Assembly (NCBI GenBank): GCA_014695295.1
Contig: JACJNY010000074.1
Location: forward strand, 1-64,000
DNA from: Microcoleus sp. FACHB-61
GTDB taxonomy: Bacteria > Cyanobacteriota > Cyanobacteriia > Cyanobacteriales > Microcoleaceae
Length of the DNA: 64,000 nt
Direction of reading: 5' to 3'
Part shown: one piece after another, positions 16,672 through 25,872 of the stretch
How positions within the stretch are numbered: the stretch's first letter is position 1
Layout of the letters: each line of letters begins with the position of its first letter
The notes under the pieces: generated by a model
Database searches by the model: none
Told to the model about the DNA's origin: nothing
The model's input: only the letters and a program-made list of their open reading frames with translations
Position numbers and translations under genes: made by a program

Positions 16672-18441
16672 ATGAAAAAATTTTTCCTTCTGTGCTTATT
16701 TTTAATCGGGCTCGGCTGGGCGATTTCTAATTTCCCAGGACTTGCTACTCAAGGCACTTACGACTCGATTGTGCTGGATTTCCGCGAAGATTTGGGCGCT
16801 GCTGAGATTGCAAAAGAAGTAAATGCGATCGCCCAACAGTACCAAGTCGCACCGCAACTCAACAGCGAATTCTCAGCGGGCGACAATGTATATGTAGTTA
16901 AGGGCGATCGCACTTTGCTAAACGCCCTGAGAAAATCAAATTTGGCTAAAGATACCGAATACATTGAACCAAACTACGTCTACAGCGCTTTCGAGATTCC
17001 CAACGACCCCATGTATACCAAGCAGTGGAATCTCCGCAGCATCAACGTAGAATCTGCCTGGAACGAAACCAAAGGCAGCGGCACAACAGTAGCGATAATT
17101 GACACGGGTATTACTCCAGTCGCTGACTTAAAAGAAACCAAATTTGTACCGGGCTACGACTTTGTAAACAATCGCGCCGAAGCCTACGACGACAACGGCC
17201 ACGGCACTCACGTCGCCGGTACAGTCGCCCAATCAACTAACAACAATTACGGCGTTGCGGGCATCGCCTACGAAGCAGCTTTAATGCCGCTGAAAGTGTT
17301 AAGCGGCAGCGGTGGCGGCACGGTTTCCGACATTGCCGAAGCGATCAAATTTGCTGCTGACAACGGCGCCGACGTGATTAACATGAGTCTCGGCGGCGGT
17401 GGCGAAAGTCAGTTAATGGAAGAGGCGATCGACTACGCGCACTCTAAAGGCGTTGTCGTCATCGCAGCCGCCGGCAACTCCGGCGACAGTTCCGCTTCCT
17501 ATCCCGCCCGCTATCCCCACGTCATCGGCGTTTCCGCCCTCGGCCCCGACGACGAAAAAGCCTCTTACTCCAATTTCGGCGCAGGGGTTGACATTGCAGC
17601 CCCCGGCGGTTCTGAAATGGGCAAGATCCTGCAAAGTACGATCGACCCGGAAACCGGCGCCGAAGTCTTTGAAGGCTACCAAGGCACTAGCATGGCTTCT
17701 CCCCACGTTGCAGCCGTTGCAGCCCTTGTCAAGGCCTCCGGCATCACAGAACCAGACGAAATTCGCAGCGTACTCTTGCAGTCCTCGCGAAGTGTCACTG
17801 AAGATCCGTTAAACCATTTTGGTTCAGGACACCTAGACGCAGCCGCAGCAGTTCAACTAGCCCAGCGCGGACAAATCAACTTCCGCGATTTCTTCCGCTG
17901 GCTGCGCGACAACGGCTATCTCAACCCCCGCTTTTGGATTGACGGCGGTGCAGTCGCCCTGTTGCCTAAGATTGCAATGGTGCTCGGTTCTTACCTGCTG
18001 GCTTTCTTTATGCGCAATTATTTTCCGTTCCAGTGGACTTGGGGCTTTTCCGGCGGCTTGATGGCTGGGAGTTCTGGGTTCTTTTTCCTACGCAATTTGT
18101 TTGTATTTGACTTGCCGCAGTGGCCGATGCGGGTGATGGGCAGTTCTATTCCCGAACTCGGCGGTGCAATTAATGGCAGCAGTATGCTGAATCCCTTTTT
18201 TGCTAGCGTTTTGATTCCTGGGATTTTGATTGCTTTGCTGTTGGGACATCAACAGTGGAAGTGGATCGCGATCGCAATTTCGATCGGTTTTGCCAGCAGT
18301 TTAGCGGTGAATGCTTTTGTGTCTCCCGCAGTCTGGGGATTGGGCACAGGTTTGGTATCACAAACATTTTTGATAGTCAATGCTTTTCTGTGTTTCGGAC
18401 TGGCGCGTTTAGCAATTAAAACAGAGGTGCGATCGGCATGA
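16672..18441 (+). CDS. Membrane-anchored S8 (subtilisin-like) peptidase
   Basis: From the ATG at 16672 the protein has 589 residues and begins MKKFFLLCLFLIGLGWAI, a signal peptide or anchor; the frame is open back to a TTG at 16531, but that would bury the signal. An inhibitor-like prodomain covers about 30-110. The S8 domain has Asp in VAIIDTG, His in NGHGTHVAG, Asn in AAAGNSGD and Ser in GTSMASPHVA, so the triad is complete. The C-terminal ~150 residues carry four to five hydrophobic segments, which are unusual for subtilisins and should anchor the enzyme in a membrane. It overlaps the next gene by four bases (atga). Confidence 0.9.
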   Translation: MKKFFLLCLFLIGLGWAISNFPGLATQGTYDSIVLDFREDLGAAEIAKEVNAIAQQYQVAPQLNSEFSAGDNVYVVKGDRTLLNALRKSNLAKDTEYIEPNYVYSAFEIPNDPMYTKQWNLRSINVESAWNETKGSGTTVAIIDTGITPVADLKETKFVPGYDFVNNRAEAYDDNGHGTHVAGTVAQSTNNNYGVAGIAYEAALMPLKVLSGSGGGTVSDIAEAIKFAADNGADVINMSLGGGGESQLMEEAIDYAHSKGVVVIAAAGNSGDSSASYPARYPHVIGVSALGPDDEKASYSNFGAGVDIAAPGGSEMGKILQSTIDPETGAEVFEGYQGTSMASPHVAAVAALVKASGITEPDEIRSVLLQSSRSVTEDPLNHFGSGHLDAAAAVQLAQRGQINFRDFFRWLRDNGYLNPRFWIDGGAVALLPKIAMVLGSYLLAFFMRNYFPFQWTWGFSGGLMAGSSGFFFLRNLFVFDLPQWPMRVMGSSIPELGGAINGSSMLNPFFASVLIPGILIALLLGHQQWKWIAIAISIGFASSLAVNAFVSPAVWGLGTGLVSQTFLIVNAFLCFGLARLAIKTEVRSA

Positions 18442-18659
18442 GTATTACTGTCAAGGGTGTAATTGAACGCAAAGGATTTGGCCCGGGCACTTGGGCTTTG
18501 GTGGGCGAAGATGGCGAAACTTATGAACTTAAGGATGCTTCTTCTGAGTTGAAAAAAGCTGGTTTGAAAGTCAGTGTTAAAGGTGAAGTCCGCAAGGATG
18601 TGATGACTTTTGCTATGATTGGCCCGGTTCTTGAGGTGCAGTCTTTTGATGTGTTGTAG
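18438..18659 (+). CDS. Small conserved protein, possible OB-fold
   Basis: A 73-residue protein translated from an ATG that overlaps the stop of the S8 peptidase, so the two are almost certainly co-translated. The pattern of short beta strands with KGVIERKGFGPGTWALVGEDGE and VSVKGEVRKD suggests a small OB-like barrel, as in bacterial single-domain OB proteins; this is inference from strand pattern only. The tight coupling suggests a role with the peptidase, perhaps as partner or regulator. A strong bidirectional terminator follows at 18692. Confidence 0.75.
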   Translation: MSITVKGVIERKGFGPGTWALVGEDGETYELKDASSELKKAGLKVSVKGEVRKDVMTFAMIGPVLEVQSFDVL

Positions 18660-18691
18660 GTCGATCGACTAATCCAGCTTTCGAGCAAAAA

Positions 18692-18719
18692 AAACCCCGG
18701 CCTTAATTGGCTGGGGTTT
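18692..18719. terminator. Bidirectional rho-independent terminator
   Basis: An 11 bp stem (aaaccccggcc / ggctggggttt, one G-U pair) with loop TTAATT. An A-tract precedes it and T residues follow, so it can work on both strands. It ends the S8 peptidase/73-residue unit and is the first of a series of related hairpins. Confidence 0.85.
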
Positions 18720-20250
18720 ATTAATCAGGGTGCATCTACTAATTTAATGTCCCGCCCGAGAGTACCTCTTTCAGGATACTTTGGCAGAATTTGGAGAATT
18801 TGCGGTTAGGGGGTGCGATAGCAAAAAAAAACCCCAAACCAAAAGTGGTCGGGAGTTAATTAATCAGGGTGCATCTACTAATTTAATCTCCCGCCCGAGA
18901 GCACCTCTTTCAGGACACTTTGGCAGAATTTGGAGAATTTGCGGTTAGGGGGTGCGATAGCAAAAAAAAAACCCAAACCAAAAGTGGTCGGGAGTTAATT
19001 AATCAGGGTGCATCTACTAATTTAGTCTCCCGCCCGAGAGCACCTCTTTCAGGACACTTTGGCAGAATTTGCGAGAATTTGCGGCGACGGCGTGCGATCG
19101 ACAAAAAAAACCCGGCCAAAATTGGTCGGGAGTTAATTAATCAGGGTGCATCTACTAATTAAGCTTCCTGAGAATTCGAGCGCAATCCGGACAACCTCAA
19201 ACTTTTTCAGCATCAGCCTCGATACCGCAAAAAAAAACCCCAAACCAAAATTGGTCGGGAGTTAATTAATCAGGGTGCATCTACCAATTTAATCTCCCCG
19301 CTCACAGCACCTCTTTCAGGACACTTTGGCAGAATTTGCGAGAATTTGTGGCGAAGGCGTGCGATCGACAAAAAAAACCCCAAACCAAAAGTGGTCGGGA
19401 GTTAATTAATCAGGGTGCATCTACTAATTTAATGGACGCCCTCACAGCACCTCTTTCAGGGCACTTTGGCAGAATTTGCGAGAATTTGTGGCGACGGCGT
19501 GCGATCGACAAAAAAAACCCCAAACCAAAATTGGTCGGGAGTTAATTAATCAGGGTGCATCTACTAATTTAATGGACGCCCTCACAGCACCTCTTTCAGG
19601 GCACTTTGGCAGAATTTGCGAGAATTTGTGGCGAGGGCGTGCGATCGACAAAAAAAAACCCCAAACCAAAAGTGGTCGGGAGTTAATTAATCAGGGTGCA
19701 TCTACTAATTTAATCTCCCGCCCGACAGCACCTCTTTCAGGACACTTTGGCAGAATTTAGGAGAATTTGTGGCGAAGGTGTGCGATCGCCAAAAAAAACC
19801 CGGCCAAAATTGGTCGGGAGTTAATTAATCAGGGTGCATCTACTGATTTAGTCTCCGGTTGGATAACACTTGTTTCAGGACAGTTTGGATTTTTAACCGC
19901 AGATGACGCAGATTAACGCGGATAATTTAGTTCTGGACGCATTGAGGCAAAATAAACCGGGTTTTTCATTAGGTAAAAGGCTCCAATGCTAATATTTTCC
20001 TAAAAAAACCCGGTTTCTGCGATCGACAAAAAAAAACCCCAAACCAAAAGTGGTGGGGAGTTAATTAATCAGGGTGCATCTACCAATTAAGATTCCTGAG
20101 AATTCGAGCGCCATCCGGAGAACCTCAAACTTTTTCCGCATCAGCCTCGATACCGCAAAAAAAAACCCGGCCATAATTGGTCGGGAGTTAATTAATCAGG
20201 GTGCATCTACCAATTAAGCTTCCTGAGAATTCGAGTCCAATCCGGACACT
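18692..20250. repeat. Tandem array of 11 terminator-bearing repeats
   Basis: The core gggtgcatctac occurs 11 times (about 18729, 18868, 19007, 19144, 19273, 19413, 19553, 19693, 19831, 20073 and 20197). Most spacings are 137-141 bp. Each unit holds an A7-9 tract, a hairpin such as cccggccaa-aa-ttggtcggg, then ttaattaatcaggg. Read on the minus strand this is a stem followed by a T-run, i.e. a terminator. Two unit types exist: one followed by gcacctctttcaggacac, and one (copies 4, 10, 11) by ttcctgagaattcgag. Small open frames cross units, but 140 is not a multiple of three and no frame is conserved. The array lies between convergent genes. Confidence 0.9.
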
Positions 20251-20263
20251 TACCACTAAAAAC

Positions 20264-21052
20264 TCAAAACTCTTTTCGGTGAACCAGAGTTGCACTAGCT
20301 TGGTCTGTCGGAACTAACAAAATTTCGCTAATATTGACGTGGGGCGATCGCGTTGCGCAAAAATAGACGACATCGGCTACATCGTCAGCAGTCAGCGGTG
20401 TCAATCCTTGATAGACATTTTTTGCTTTTTCTGCATCGCCGTGAAACCGGACATTGCTAAATTCTGTTTCCACCAAACCGGGTTCTATTTCCGTCACCCG
20501 CACTGGTGTTCCCAAAAGGTCTTGTTTTAACCCTTCGGAAAGAGCTCTCACTGCTGCTTTGGAAGCGCAATAAACATTACCTTTCGGATAAGCTTGGCGG
20601 CCTGCTATTGAGCCGATATTCACTACGTGGCCGCGGTTTCGGCTTACCATTCCCGGCACGATCGAGCGAGTCATGTAAAGCAAGCCTTTAACATTGGTAT
20701 CAATCATTTCTTCCCAATCTTGAAAGTTGCCTTCGTGCAGTTTGTCTAAACCGCGGCTCAATCCGGCATTGTTAATCAGAATATCGATGCTTTTCCAGGC
20801 ATCGGGAAGCGCAGTTATCGCCGATTCGACTTTTAGGCGATCGCGCACGTCCAATTCTAGCAAATAAATCTCGTTCGCCGATGCAATCAATTTTGTTTCT
20901 ACAAGTTCGTTTGCCAGTCGATCGAGTTTTTCAAGGCGGCGGGCTGCTAAAATTAATTTGGCTCCACCTTTGGCGAATATCTTGGCACAGGCTGCTCCGA
21001 TACCGCTACTCGCACCTGTAATGAAAACAATTTGATTTTGGAGAGAAATCAT
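20264..21052 (-). CDS. SDR family NAD(P)-dependent oxidoreductase
   Basis: A 262-residue short-chain dehydrogenase. Visible are the cofactor motif TGASSGIG (residues 12-19), NNAG (about 93), the catalytic Ser in NIGSIAG (about 146) and YCASKAAV (about 159). It resembles the YdfG/serine-3-dehydrogenase-like group that oxidises small hydroxy acids or reduces related carbonyls, but the substrate is not certain. It is a single gene; its 3' end faces the terminator array, whose last hairpin (about 20156-20185) would end its transcript. Confidence 0.9.
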   Translation of the reverse strand: MISLQNQIVFITGASSGIGAACAKIFAKGGAKLILAARRLEKLDRLANELVETKLIASANEIYLLELDVRDRLKVESAITALPDAWKSIDILINNAGLSRGLDKLHEGNFQDWEEMIDTNVKGLLYMTRSIVPGMVSRNRGHVVNIGSIAGRQAYPKGNVYCASKAAVRALSEGLKQDLLGTPVRVTEIEPGLVETEFSNVRFHGDAEKAKNVYQGLTPLTADDVADVVYFCATRSPHVNISEILLVPTDQASATLVHRKEF

Positions 21053-21162
21053 TTTTAATAAGAAAGAAGATGTATTAACTGCAGAGGGCGCAGAAAGAGG
21101 GAGGAAGAGGGAAAAACTTAGTTTTTAGTTGGTATAAAATCAAGTCTGGTCAATTAACCATA

Positions 21163-21231
21163 ATTCTTGTAGGGGCAGGTTTACCCGGTTCTCTCATTTG
21201 TATTAGAGATTTTACTTAACCCGCCACTACA
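21163..21231. repeat. Palindromic MITE-like repeat, copy 2
   Basis: It carries tcttgtaggggcaggttta on the left and taacccgccactacag on the right, matching the copies at 3171-3242 and 57730-57811. It lies in the 213 bp gap between an SDR gene and the NTF2-like gene. Confidence 0.6.
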
Positions 21232-21265
21232 GAAATTACTCAAATAACCAATAACACCTATTTTA

Positions 21266-22171
21266 TTACTTGACAACCCGCAATCGCACACTAACCATTG
21301 CAATTCCGCCTTGTCGCATCAAAACTGCTGAAACCCACCGATTTTCAGGCGTAGCCGGAGCTTTACCTACTTTAAAAATTCCCCCGGAATTTAGCAACTC
21401 CAGCTCGATTTCTGAGGGATCAAAAAATGTTTTTTCGGTAATGGGTTCCTCCAAAACAGTCCCTATTAAAATATCATCGCCGATCGGCTCTCGAACAATG
21501 GCATCAAAATGGTACTCTTCGCCCACCTTAACTTGCTCCGGCACATTCACTTGAATTGTGGGAGGATTATTGCCAGAACTAAGCTGAGTTTGTTCTGCTA
21601 AAATCTCTTGGTTAACTATTTTTTCACCTTCAAAGCGCTGCTGAGAACGGATGGTAGCTTTGAGAGTTGATTCTCTGCCATCCTTTTTGTGAGTGCCGGC
21701 AATTGTAGTTACGGTTTCAGCGACAATCGCGCTACCTTCGGTTTTCCAAGATTTGATCTCGGTGCGGTAATTCAAACTCGGATACCGATCCCAGAGTTGG
21801 GTGAGGGCTTTTTCCATGCTTTGGCTGTTTAAGCCGTCAGAATGAGTGAAATTCGGGCTGTAAAATGCCATGACTGCTTTGACATCGCGTCGGTTGGCTG
21901 CTGCGTCAATTTCTCTTAGCACTTTTGTGAGCGGGGCGGGCGCATTTGCAGGGGTTTGGGCGATCGTTTGGGGAGTCGCCGCGATCGCACCGATCGCTCT
22001 TACCGCACTAGGATGCAGCACGCCACCACTTACCACTGTTAAACATAACAACATTTGAGCGATCGACTGCCCGCAGTTAAAGCCAAAAACGATCGCCGGA
22101 TCGGCTTTTTCGTCCCGACGGCTAGAAAAATACTGAGATACACTTGGCACTAAATTCAAAAAATTACGCAT
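21266..22171 (-). CDS. Exported NTF2-like (DUF4440/SnoaL-type) protein
   Basis: A 301-residue protein. A hydrophobic stretch at about 33-55 (SIAQMLLCLTVVSGGVL) looks like a signal peptide or anchor with a long N-terminal lead. Residues about 80-195 show the NTF2-like cone-fold pattern (IDAAANRRDVKAVMAFYSPNF...), as in DUF4440 proteins. The remaining ~100 residues form a beta-rich domain starting near IQVNVPEQVKVGEEYHFDA. It is probably periplasmic or membrane-associated. Its function is unknown. It is divergent from murG. Confidence 0.75.
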   Translation of the reverse strand: MRNFLNLVPSVSQYFSSRRDEKADPAIVFGFNCGQSIAQMLLCLTVVSGGVLHPSAVRAIGAIAATPQTIAQTPANAPAPLTKVLREIDAAANRRDVKAVMAFYSPNFTHSDGLNSQSMEKALTQLWDRYPSLNYRTEIKSWKTEGSAIVAETVTTIAGTHKKDGRESTLKATIRSQQRFEGEKIVNQEILAEQTQLSSGNNPPTIQVNVPEQVKVGEEYHFDAIVREPIGDDILIGTVLEEPITEKTFFDPSEIELELLNSGGIFKVGKAPATPENRWVSAVLMRQGGIAMVSVRLRVVK

Positions 22172-22356
22172 TAGATGATAATTTGGTTATTTGTCAGGAG
22201 TCGTGGCGCGGGCAACTGTTCGCCTGCAACCAAAACTGACAACAGAAGCAGGGACACGGCACAATCTAATTTTAGATTGCTGATTGAAAATTGGCTGAAA
22301 CTCCCGGAATAATAAGCATAATAATCTAAAACCTCAAATATAAAATCGATTGACCT

Positions 22357-23454
22357 GTGGAACTTGTACTTGTAAAAGAAACAAATACCTTGACAAAAGC
22401 CCCCCTTCGGTTGTTGGTTGCAGCTAGCGGCACTGGTGGACATTTATTTCCTGCGATCGCCACCGCTAGTCAGTTGAACGACTGTCAGATCGAATGGCTG
22501 GGAGTCCCAGACCGCATGGAAACCCAGTTAGTTTCATCCCTTTACCCCCTCCACACGATCGCCGTCGAAGGCTTTCAGGAGCGATTGGGACTCGGTACCG
22601 TGCGAATTTTGGGCGGACTCGCCGGCTCGATCCTTCAGGTGCGGAAGTTGCTCAAAGCGGGAAATTTTCAGGGAGTGTTTACTACCGGCGGTTACATCGC
22701 AGCACCGGCAATTCTGGCGGCCCGCTCTTTGGGTTTGCCGGTGATTCTCCATGAATCTAATGCAATTCCCGGGAAGGTGACGCGCTGGTTTAGTCCTTTG
22801 TGCACTGCTGTGGCGATCGGATTTGAAGCAGCAGCCGAGCATTTACCCCGCGCGAAAACCGTGGTTGCTGGTACGCCGGTGCGATCGCAATTCCTCACCC
22901 GCCAACCTCTAAATTTGCCAATTCCTGACAACGTACCTGTAATTTTAGTCATGGGCGGCTCTCAAGGTGCTGTCGCAGTCAATAAGTTAGTGCGCGAGTG
23001 TGCTCCGGCTTGGTTTGATGCGGGTGCTTGGGTGGTTCACCTCACCGGAAATAATGACCCCGATGCTGAGAGTTTGAAACACGAGCAATATTTGTCAATG
23101 CCATTTTACGACAATGTGGCGAGTTTGTTGCAGCGAGCAAATTTAGCAATTAGTCGATCGGGCGCCAGTGCTCTGACAGAATTAGCAGTGACGGGAGTAC
23201 CTTCTATTTTAATTCCTTTTCCTCACGCCGCTGACGACCACCAAAGATTTAATGCGGAAGTATTTGCCGCATCTGGCGCCGCTGTGGTATTCCGTCAAAG
23301 CGAATTAACAGCAGAGGTATTGCAAAGCAAAGTGTTGTATTTGTTAAGAGATTCCGAATATTTGGCAAAAATGTCTCAAGCAGCTTCTGAATTAGCAGTG
23401 AGAGACAGTACAGAACGTTTGGCAAATTTGGTCAAAGAATTGGTGGTGAGGTGA
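22357..23454 (+). CDS. murG: UDP-GlcNAc transferase of peptidoglycan synthesis (MurG)
   Basis: MurG transfers GlcNAc from UDP-GlcNAc to lipid I to make lipid II on the cytoplasmic face of the membrane. The 365-residue length is normal. Visible are the N-terminal glycine loop GTGGHLFPA (about residue 26), GGSQGA (about 200) and the C-terminal donor-site motif SRSGASALTE (about 266), all hallmarks of the GT28 family. The start is a GTG at 22357. It is a single gene between a divergent NTF2-like gene and the convergent urease cluster. Confidence 0.95.
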   Translation: MELVLVKETNTLTKAPLRLLVAASGTGGHLFPAIATASQLNDCQIEWLGVPDRMETQLVSSLYPLHTIAVEGFQERLGLGTVRILGGLAGSILQVRKLLKAGNFQGVFTTGGYIAAPAILAARSLGLPVILHESNAIPGKVTRWFSPLCTAVAIGFEAAAEHLPRAKTVVAGTPVRSQFLTRQPLNLPIPDNVPVILVMGGSQGAVAVNKLVRECAPAWFDAGAWVVHLTGNNDPDAESLKHEQYLSMPFYDNVASLLQRANLAISRSGASALTELAVTGVPSILIPFPHAADDHQRFNAEVFAASGAAVVFRQSELTAEVLQSKVLYLLRDSEYLAKMSQAASELAVRDSTERLANLVKELVVR

Positions 23455-23524
23455 TAGTTTTTAGGGGTTTTAACCGCAGATAAAGGCAGATGAACGCAGA
23501 TGAACGCAGATGAAGACTGATGTT

Positions 23525-24121
23525 TTACACGATATGGGAGCGGATGAAATTAACTACCGATTCTAATCCTTCTTTAGTCTTCAAGTTAGTAAAAACAAAA
23601 GGTTTCTCGCCTCGCATTTTTTTAGCGTCCCGTTCCATCACGCCCAAATCTGCCCCCACCAAAGAGGCAAGGTCTATTTTATTAATTACTAATAAATCTG
23701 ATTTAGTAATTCCTGGCCCTCCTTTGCGCGGAATTTTATCGCCCGCACCGACATCGATCACGTAAATTGTCAAGTCTACTAACTCCGGGCTAAAAGTTGC
23801 AGCCAAATTGTCGCCGCCGCTTTCTACAAAGACTAAATCTAAATCAGCGAATTTGTGTTCTAACTCTTCTATAGCTACTAAGTTGATCGAAGCATCCTCG
23901 CGAATAGCAGTGTGGGGACAGCCTCCGGTTTCTACGCCCAAAATGCGATCGCTCTCCAAAGCTTGACTCCGAACCAAAAACTGTGCATCTTCCTGAGTAT
24001 AGATATCATTAGTAACAACAGCAATCTGGTACTGCTGCCGCAGCGACTTGCACAAAGCATCAAGTAAAGCAGTTTTTCCTGAACCAACCGGGCCCGCAAT
24101 TCCTACACGAAAAGCACTCAT
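23525..24121 (-). CDS. ureG: Urease accessory GTPase UreG
   Basis: UreG is the SIMIBI-class GTPase that powers nickel insertion into urease together with UreD, UreF and UreE. The 198-residue length is normal. The P-loop is [12 protein letters not shown] (residues 10-21), and the metal-binding CPH motif is in [10 protein letters not shown] (about 68); ESGGDN (about 100) and NKIDLA (about 152) follow. It is the last gene of ureE-ureF-ureG. The 37 bp gap to ureF is almost wholly a heptamer repeat. A typical histidine-rich N-terminus is missing, as is common. Confidence 0.96.
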   Translation of the reverse strand: MSAFRVGIAGPVGSGKTALLDALCKSLRQQYQIAVVTNDIYTQEDAQFLVRSQALESDRILGVETGGCPHTAIREDASINLVAIEELEHKFADLDLVFVESGGDNLAATFSPELVDLTIYVIDVGAGDKIPRKGGPGITKSDLLVINKIDLASLVGADLGVMERDAKKMRGEKPFVFTNLKTKEGLESVVNFIRSHIV

Positions 24122-24152
24122 ATCGATTTTAGATTTTAGATTTTAGATTTTC
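24122..24152. repeat. Heptamer repeat between ureF and ureG
   Basis: Repeated attttag heptamers (24126-24150) fill almost all of the junction between ureF and ureG. The same family occupies the ureE-ureF junction. Confidence 0.8.
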
Positions 24153-24158
24153 TGCTTT

Positions 24159-24953
24159 TCAGCTCCGAAACAACCGAGTGTACTGAGTTTCGTGCGCCAT
24201 GCTAGCCAGTCCCAATCCCCAACTGCAACTACCAAGGTCATCATCTTCTAATTGTAAAACTTCTCGCGCCGTGCAGCTAATTTGAGACTGCAAATCTAAC
24301 AGCAACTGCTGACCGGCTGTTTGACCCAGGGGAATCAGTTTAACGCCCGCACTCGCCAAATTTGCAGCCCAACTGTACAAATATCCTAATACGGCCGCTT
24401 CCTCTTCAATCTGCCAGCTTGCGGCGGCAATGCCAAAGCCGATCGCAAAATTGCACGGATTGCCGCCAGATTCCACCAAATCTTTTACACTTGTTGTTAA
24501 CCCAGAAGAAACGGGCGATTCCCTGCGGGATAGCTTCGCTTCACGCAAATCCAGCAGCAACCTGACCAAAGTCCGCCCCATTTGCCAACTTTGCAAGCGC
24601 AACTCTTCAGTTTCCTTAGCAGCACTCGCCCAAGCATTCCAGTAATTCAAAGCCGTCAAATCCCCAATCTGGGCCGCCCTCAAAGCCCGTACCAACACAG
24701 CAGCTTCTACTCGAACAGCCCCGAAGTGCAGCGAATTTTCTAACCAATTCCTTAAAGTAATCTCGCTGTCGATCGCACCGGTTTCTACCAGACTTTCGAT
24801 TCCCTCAGAATAACTATAAGCTCCCACAGGTGCAAAAGCTAACTGCAACAAAGATAAAAGTTGATTGTTCACTGTTGACTGTTGACTGTTGACTGTTGAC
24901 TTCTTGCTTCTTGAATGGCCGAAACCAATTTGGTCACAAGCCCTCGGATTCAT
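24159..24953 (-). CDS. ureF: Urease accessory protein UreF
   Basis: UreF is the helical scaffold that, with UreD and UreG, forms the nickel-insertion complex on apo-urease. The conserved start region [19 protein letters not shown] lies about 35 residues into the 264-residue frame, and the C-terminal half ([22 protein letters not shown]) is typical. The N-terminal lead contains [13 protein letters not shown], encoded by tandem tgttgac heptamers (about 24871-24903), and has no counterpart in UreF. A GTG at 24872 would give a protein of about 237 residues, closer to the family, so the true start is uncertain. Confidence 0.92.
   Translation of the reverse strand: MNPRACDQIGFGHSRSKKSTVNSQQSTVNNQLLSLLQLAFAPVGAYSYSEGIESLVETGAIDSEITLRNWLENSLHFGAVRVEAAVLVRALRAAQIGDLTALNYWNAWASAAKETEELRLQSWQMGRTLVRLLLDLREAKLSRRESPVSSGLTTSVKDLVESGGNPCNFAIGFGIAAASWQIEEEAAVLGYLYSWAANLASAGVKLIPLGQTAGQQLLLDLQSQISCTAREVLQLEDDDLGSCSWGLGLASMAHETQYTRLFRS
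24871..24903. repeat. Heptamer repeat (tgttgac) in the 5' end of ureF
   Basis: Four to five perfect tandem tgttgac units occur within the frame assigned to ureF. Similar gttgac units occur next to the recO start near 51970. Confidence 0.8.
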
Positions 24954-24963
24954 TGGTGGGAGT

Positions 24964-24998
24964 AAATCTAAAATCTAAAATCTAAAATCTAAAATCTA
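24964..24998. repeat. Heptamer repeat between ureE and ureF
   Basis: Four to five tandem tctaaaa units immediately follow the ureE stop codon. This matches the cyanobacterial short tandemly repeated repetitive (STRR) heptamers. Confidence 0.8.
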
Positions 24999-25433
24999 AT
25001 GGCTGTGTCCGTAAGCGCCCATTTCCGGCTGAAACGGCACAATTTCCTCTGTTACTTCCAAACCCATTTTTTCGAGCATTCTCTGCAACACAGAGTCAGG
25101 AGAAAGCCTTAAATAATTATCGGCAACTTCTAAAGCTACGTGACGGTTTCCTAAATGATAAGCCGCCCGCATCAGTAGCAGCGCAGTTGAGGCCCGCGCT
25201 GTCAGCACCGATTCGGGTTTTGCACTTACCAGTACCAAACAGCTACCGTCTTCCGACTGCAATAAATCCCGATCGCGCAGTACCGTACCTCTGGGCAAAC
25301 TCAGGTGCAACTTTTCCCCCGTCTCTGTCTCGAATCGGTGGCGGCTGCGAGTGCGATCGTCCGCTGTCATCGGTAAAGTGAAGCTGACAACAGCATCGGG
25401 ATTTGCAGGCAAATGTTTTGTGAAAGTTAGCAT
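24996..25433 (-). CDS. ureE: Urease accessory nickel chaperone UreE
   Basis: UreE dimers carry nickel to the urease maturation complex. The start at 25433 (MLTFTKHLP) is preceded by gaggaagag and gives 145 residues; the frame is open to 25463. The N-terminal domain has the [18 protein letters not shown] pattern and the C-terminal domain has [12 protein letters not shown], with the conserved metal-site His near residue 95. The tail ends MGAYGHSH, a short remnant of the His-rich tail found in other UreE proteins. It is first in ureE-ureF-ureG; ureA, ureB, ureC and ureD are not in this window. Confidence 0.95.
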   Translation of the reverse strand: MLTFTKHLPANPDAVVSFTLPMTADDRTRSRHRFETETGEKLHLSLPRGTVLRDRDLLQSEDGSCLVLVSAKPESVLTARASTALLLMRAAYHLGNRHVALEVADNYLRLSPDSVLQRMLEKMGLEVTEEIVPFQPEMGAYGHSH

Positions 25434-25477
25434 TTTTATATTCTCTTCCTCACAGCAATTCACTTGACATTGAGTTT

Positions 25478-25872
25478 TTGAGGAATATCTTTTTTATAGC
25501 CGAAGGAATAAGGAAGACCGAACACCTAAAATTGAAGTTGCAATCTTCAGCTCATGTTTCAGCAATTAAAAACGTCTTAATCGTCTTGGCACTATATCTC
25601 ATTGCGATTTACACTAAGTTGAAAAATATTCATCTCTCTGAACCGCTCCCGTTCTGCTTCATATACCAAATTTATGTCATTTTGTCAAGCACCCTATCGC
25701 AGACACTCGCCATTTTTTCAAAAAATTTTGCATACCGTCTAGTAACTCGAACAATTGACATCTCCAATAATTGTTGTGGCGAGTAGGGGTTAGGCATCCT
25801 GCAGGCCCAAGACGAGCTTTTCTGGAGAAGTGTAATAGAACGGGAGAGGAAGAAAGACTCAAACCCTGGATA
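25478..25872. other. Gap without a convincing gene
   Basis: Nearly 400 bp separate ureE from the DUF4168 gene. A plus-strand frame (25478-25786) has no recognisable content. I see no hairpin or repeat of note except a caggcccaagacgagc segment near 25800. Confidence 0.5.

Noticed and set aside
18920..19760. Small open frames with shared peptides (NQGASTN and similar) across the repeat array
   Set aside because: The unit length of about 140 bp is not a multiple of three, no frame is kept across units, and no ribosome binding site recurs. The peptide similarity follows from DNA repetition.
18692..20250. CRISPR array
   Set aside because: The repeated units are about 140 bp and continuous, without the short repeat and unique spacer pattern, and no cas gene is nearby.
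22494..22952. Arg/Pro-rich frames within murG
   Set aside because: They are out-of-frame translations of murG.
25478..25786. A 102-residue open frame upstream of ureE
   Set aside because: It lacks recognisable motifs and has unusual composition; I found no ribosome binding site.
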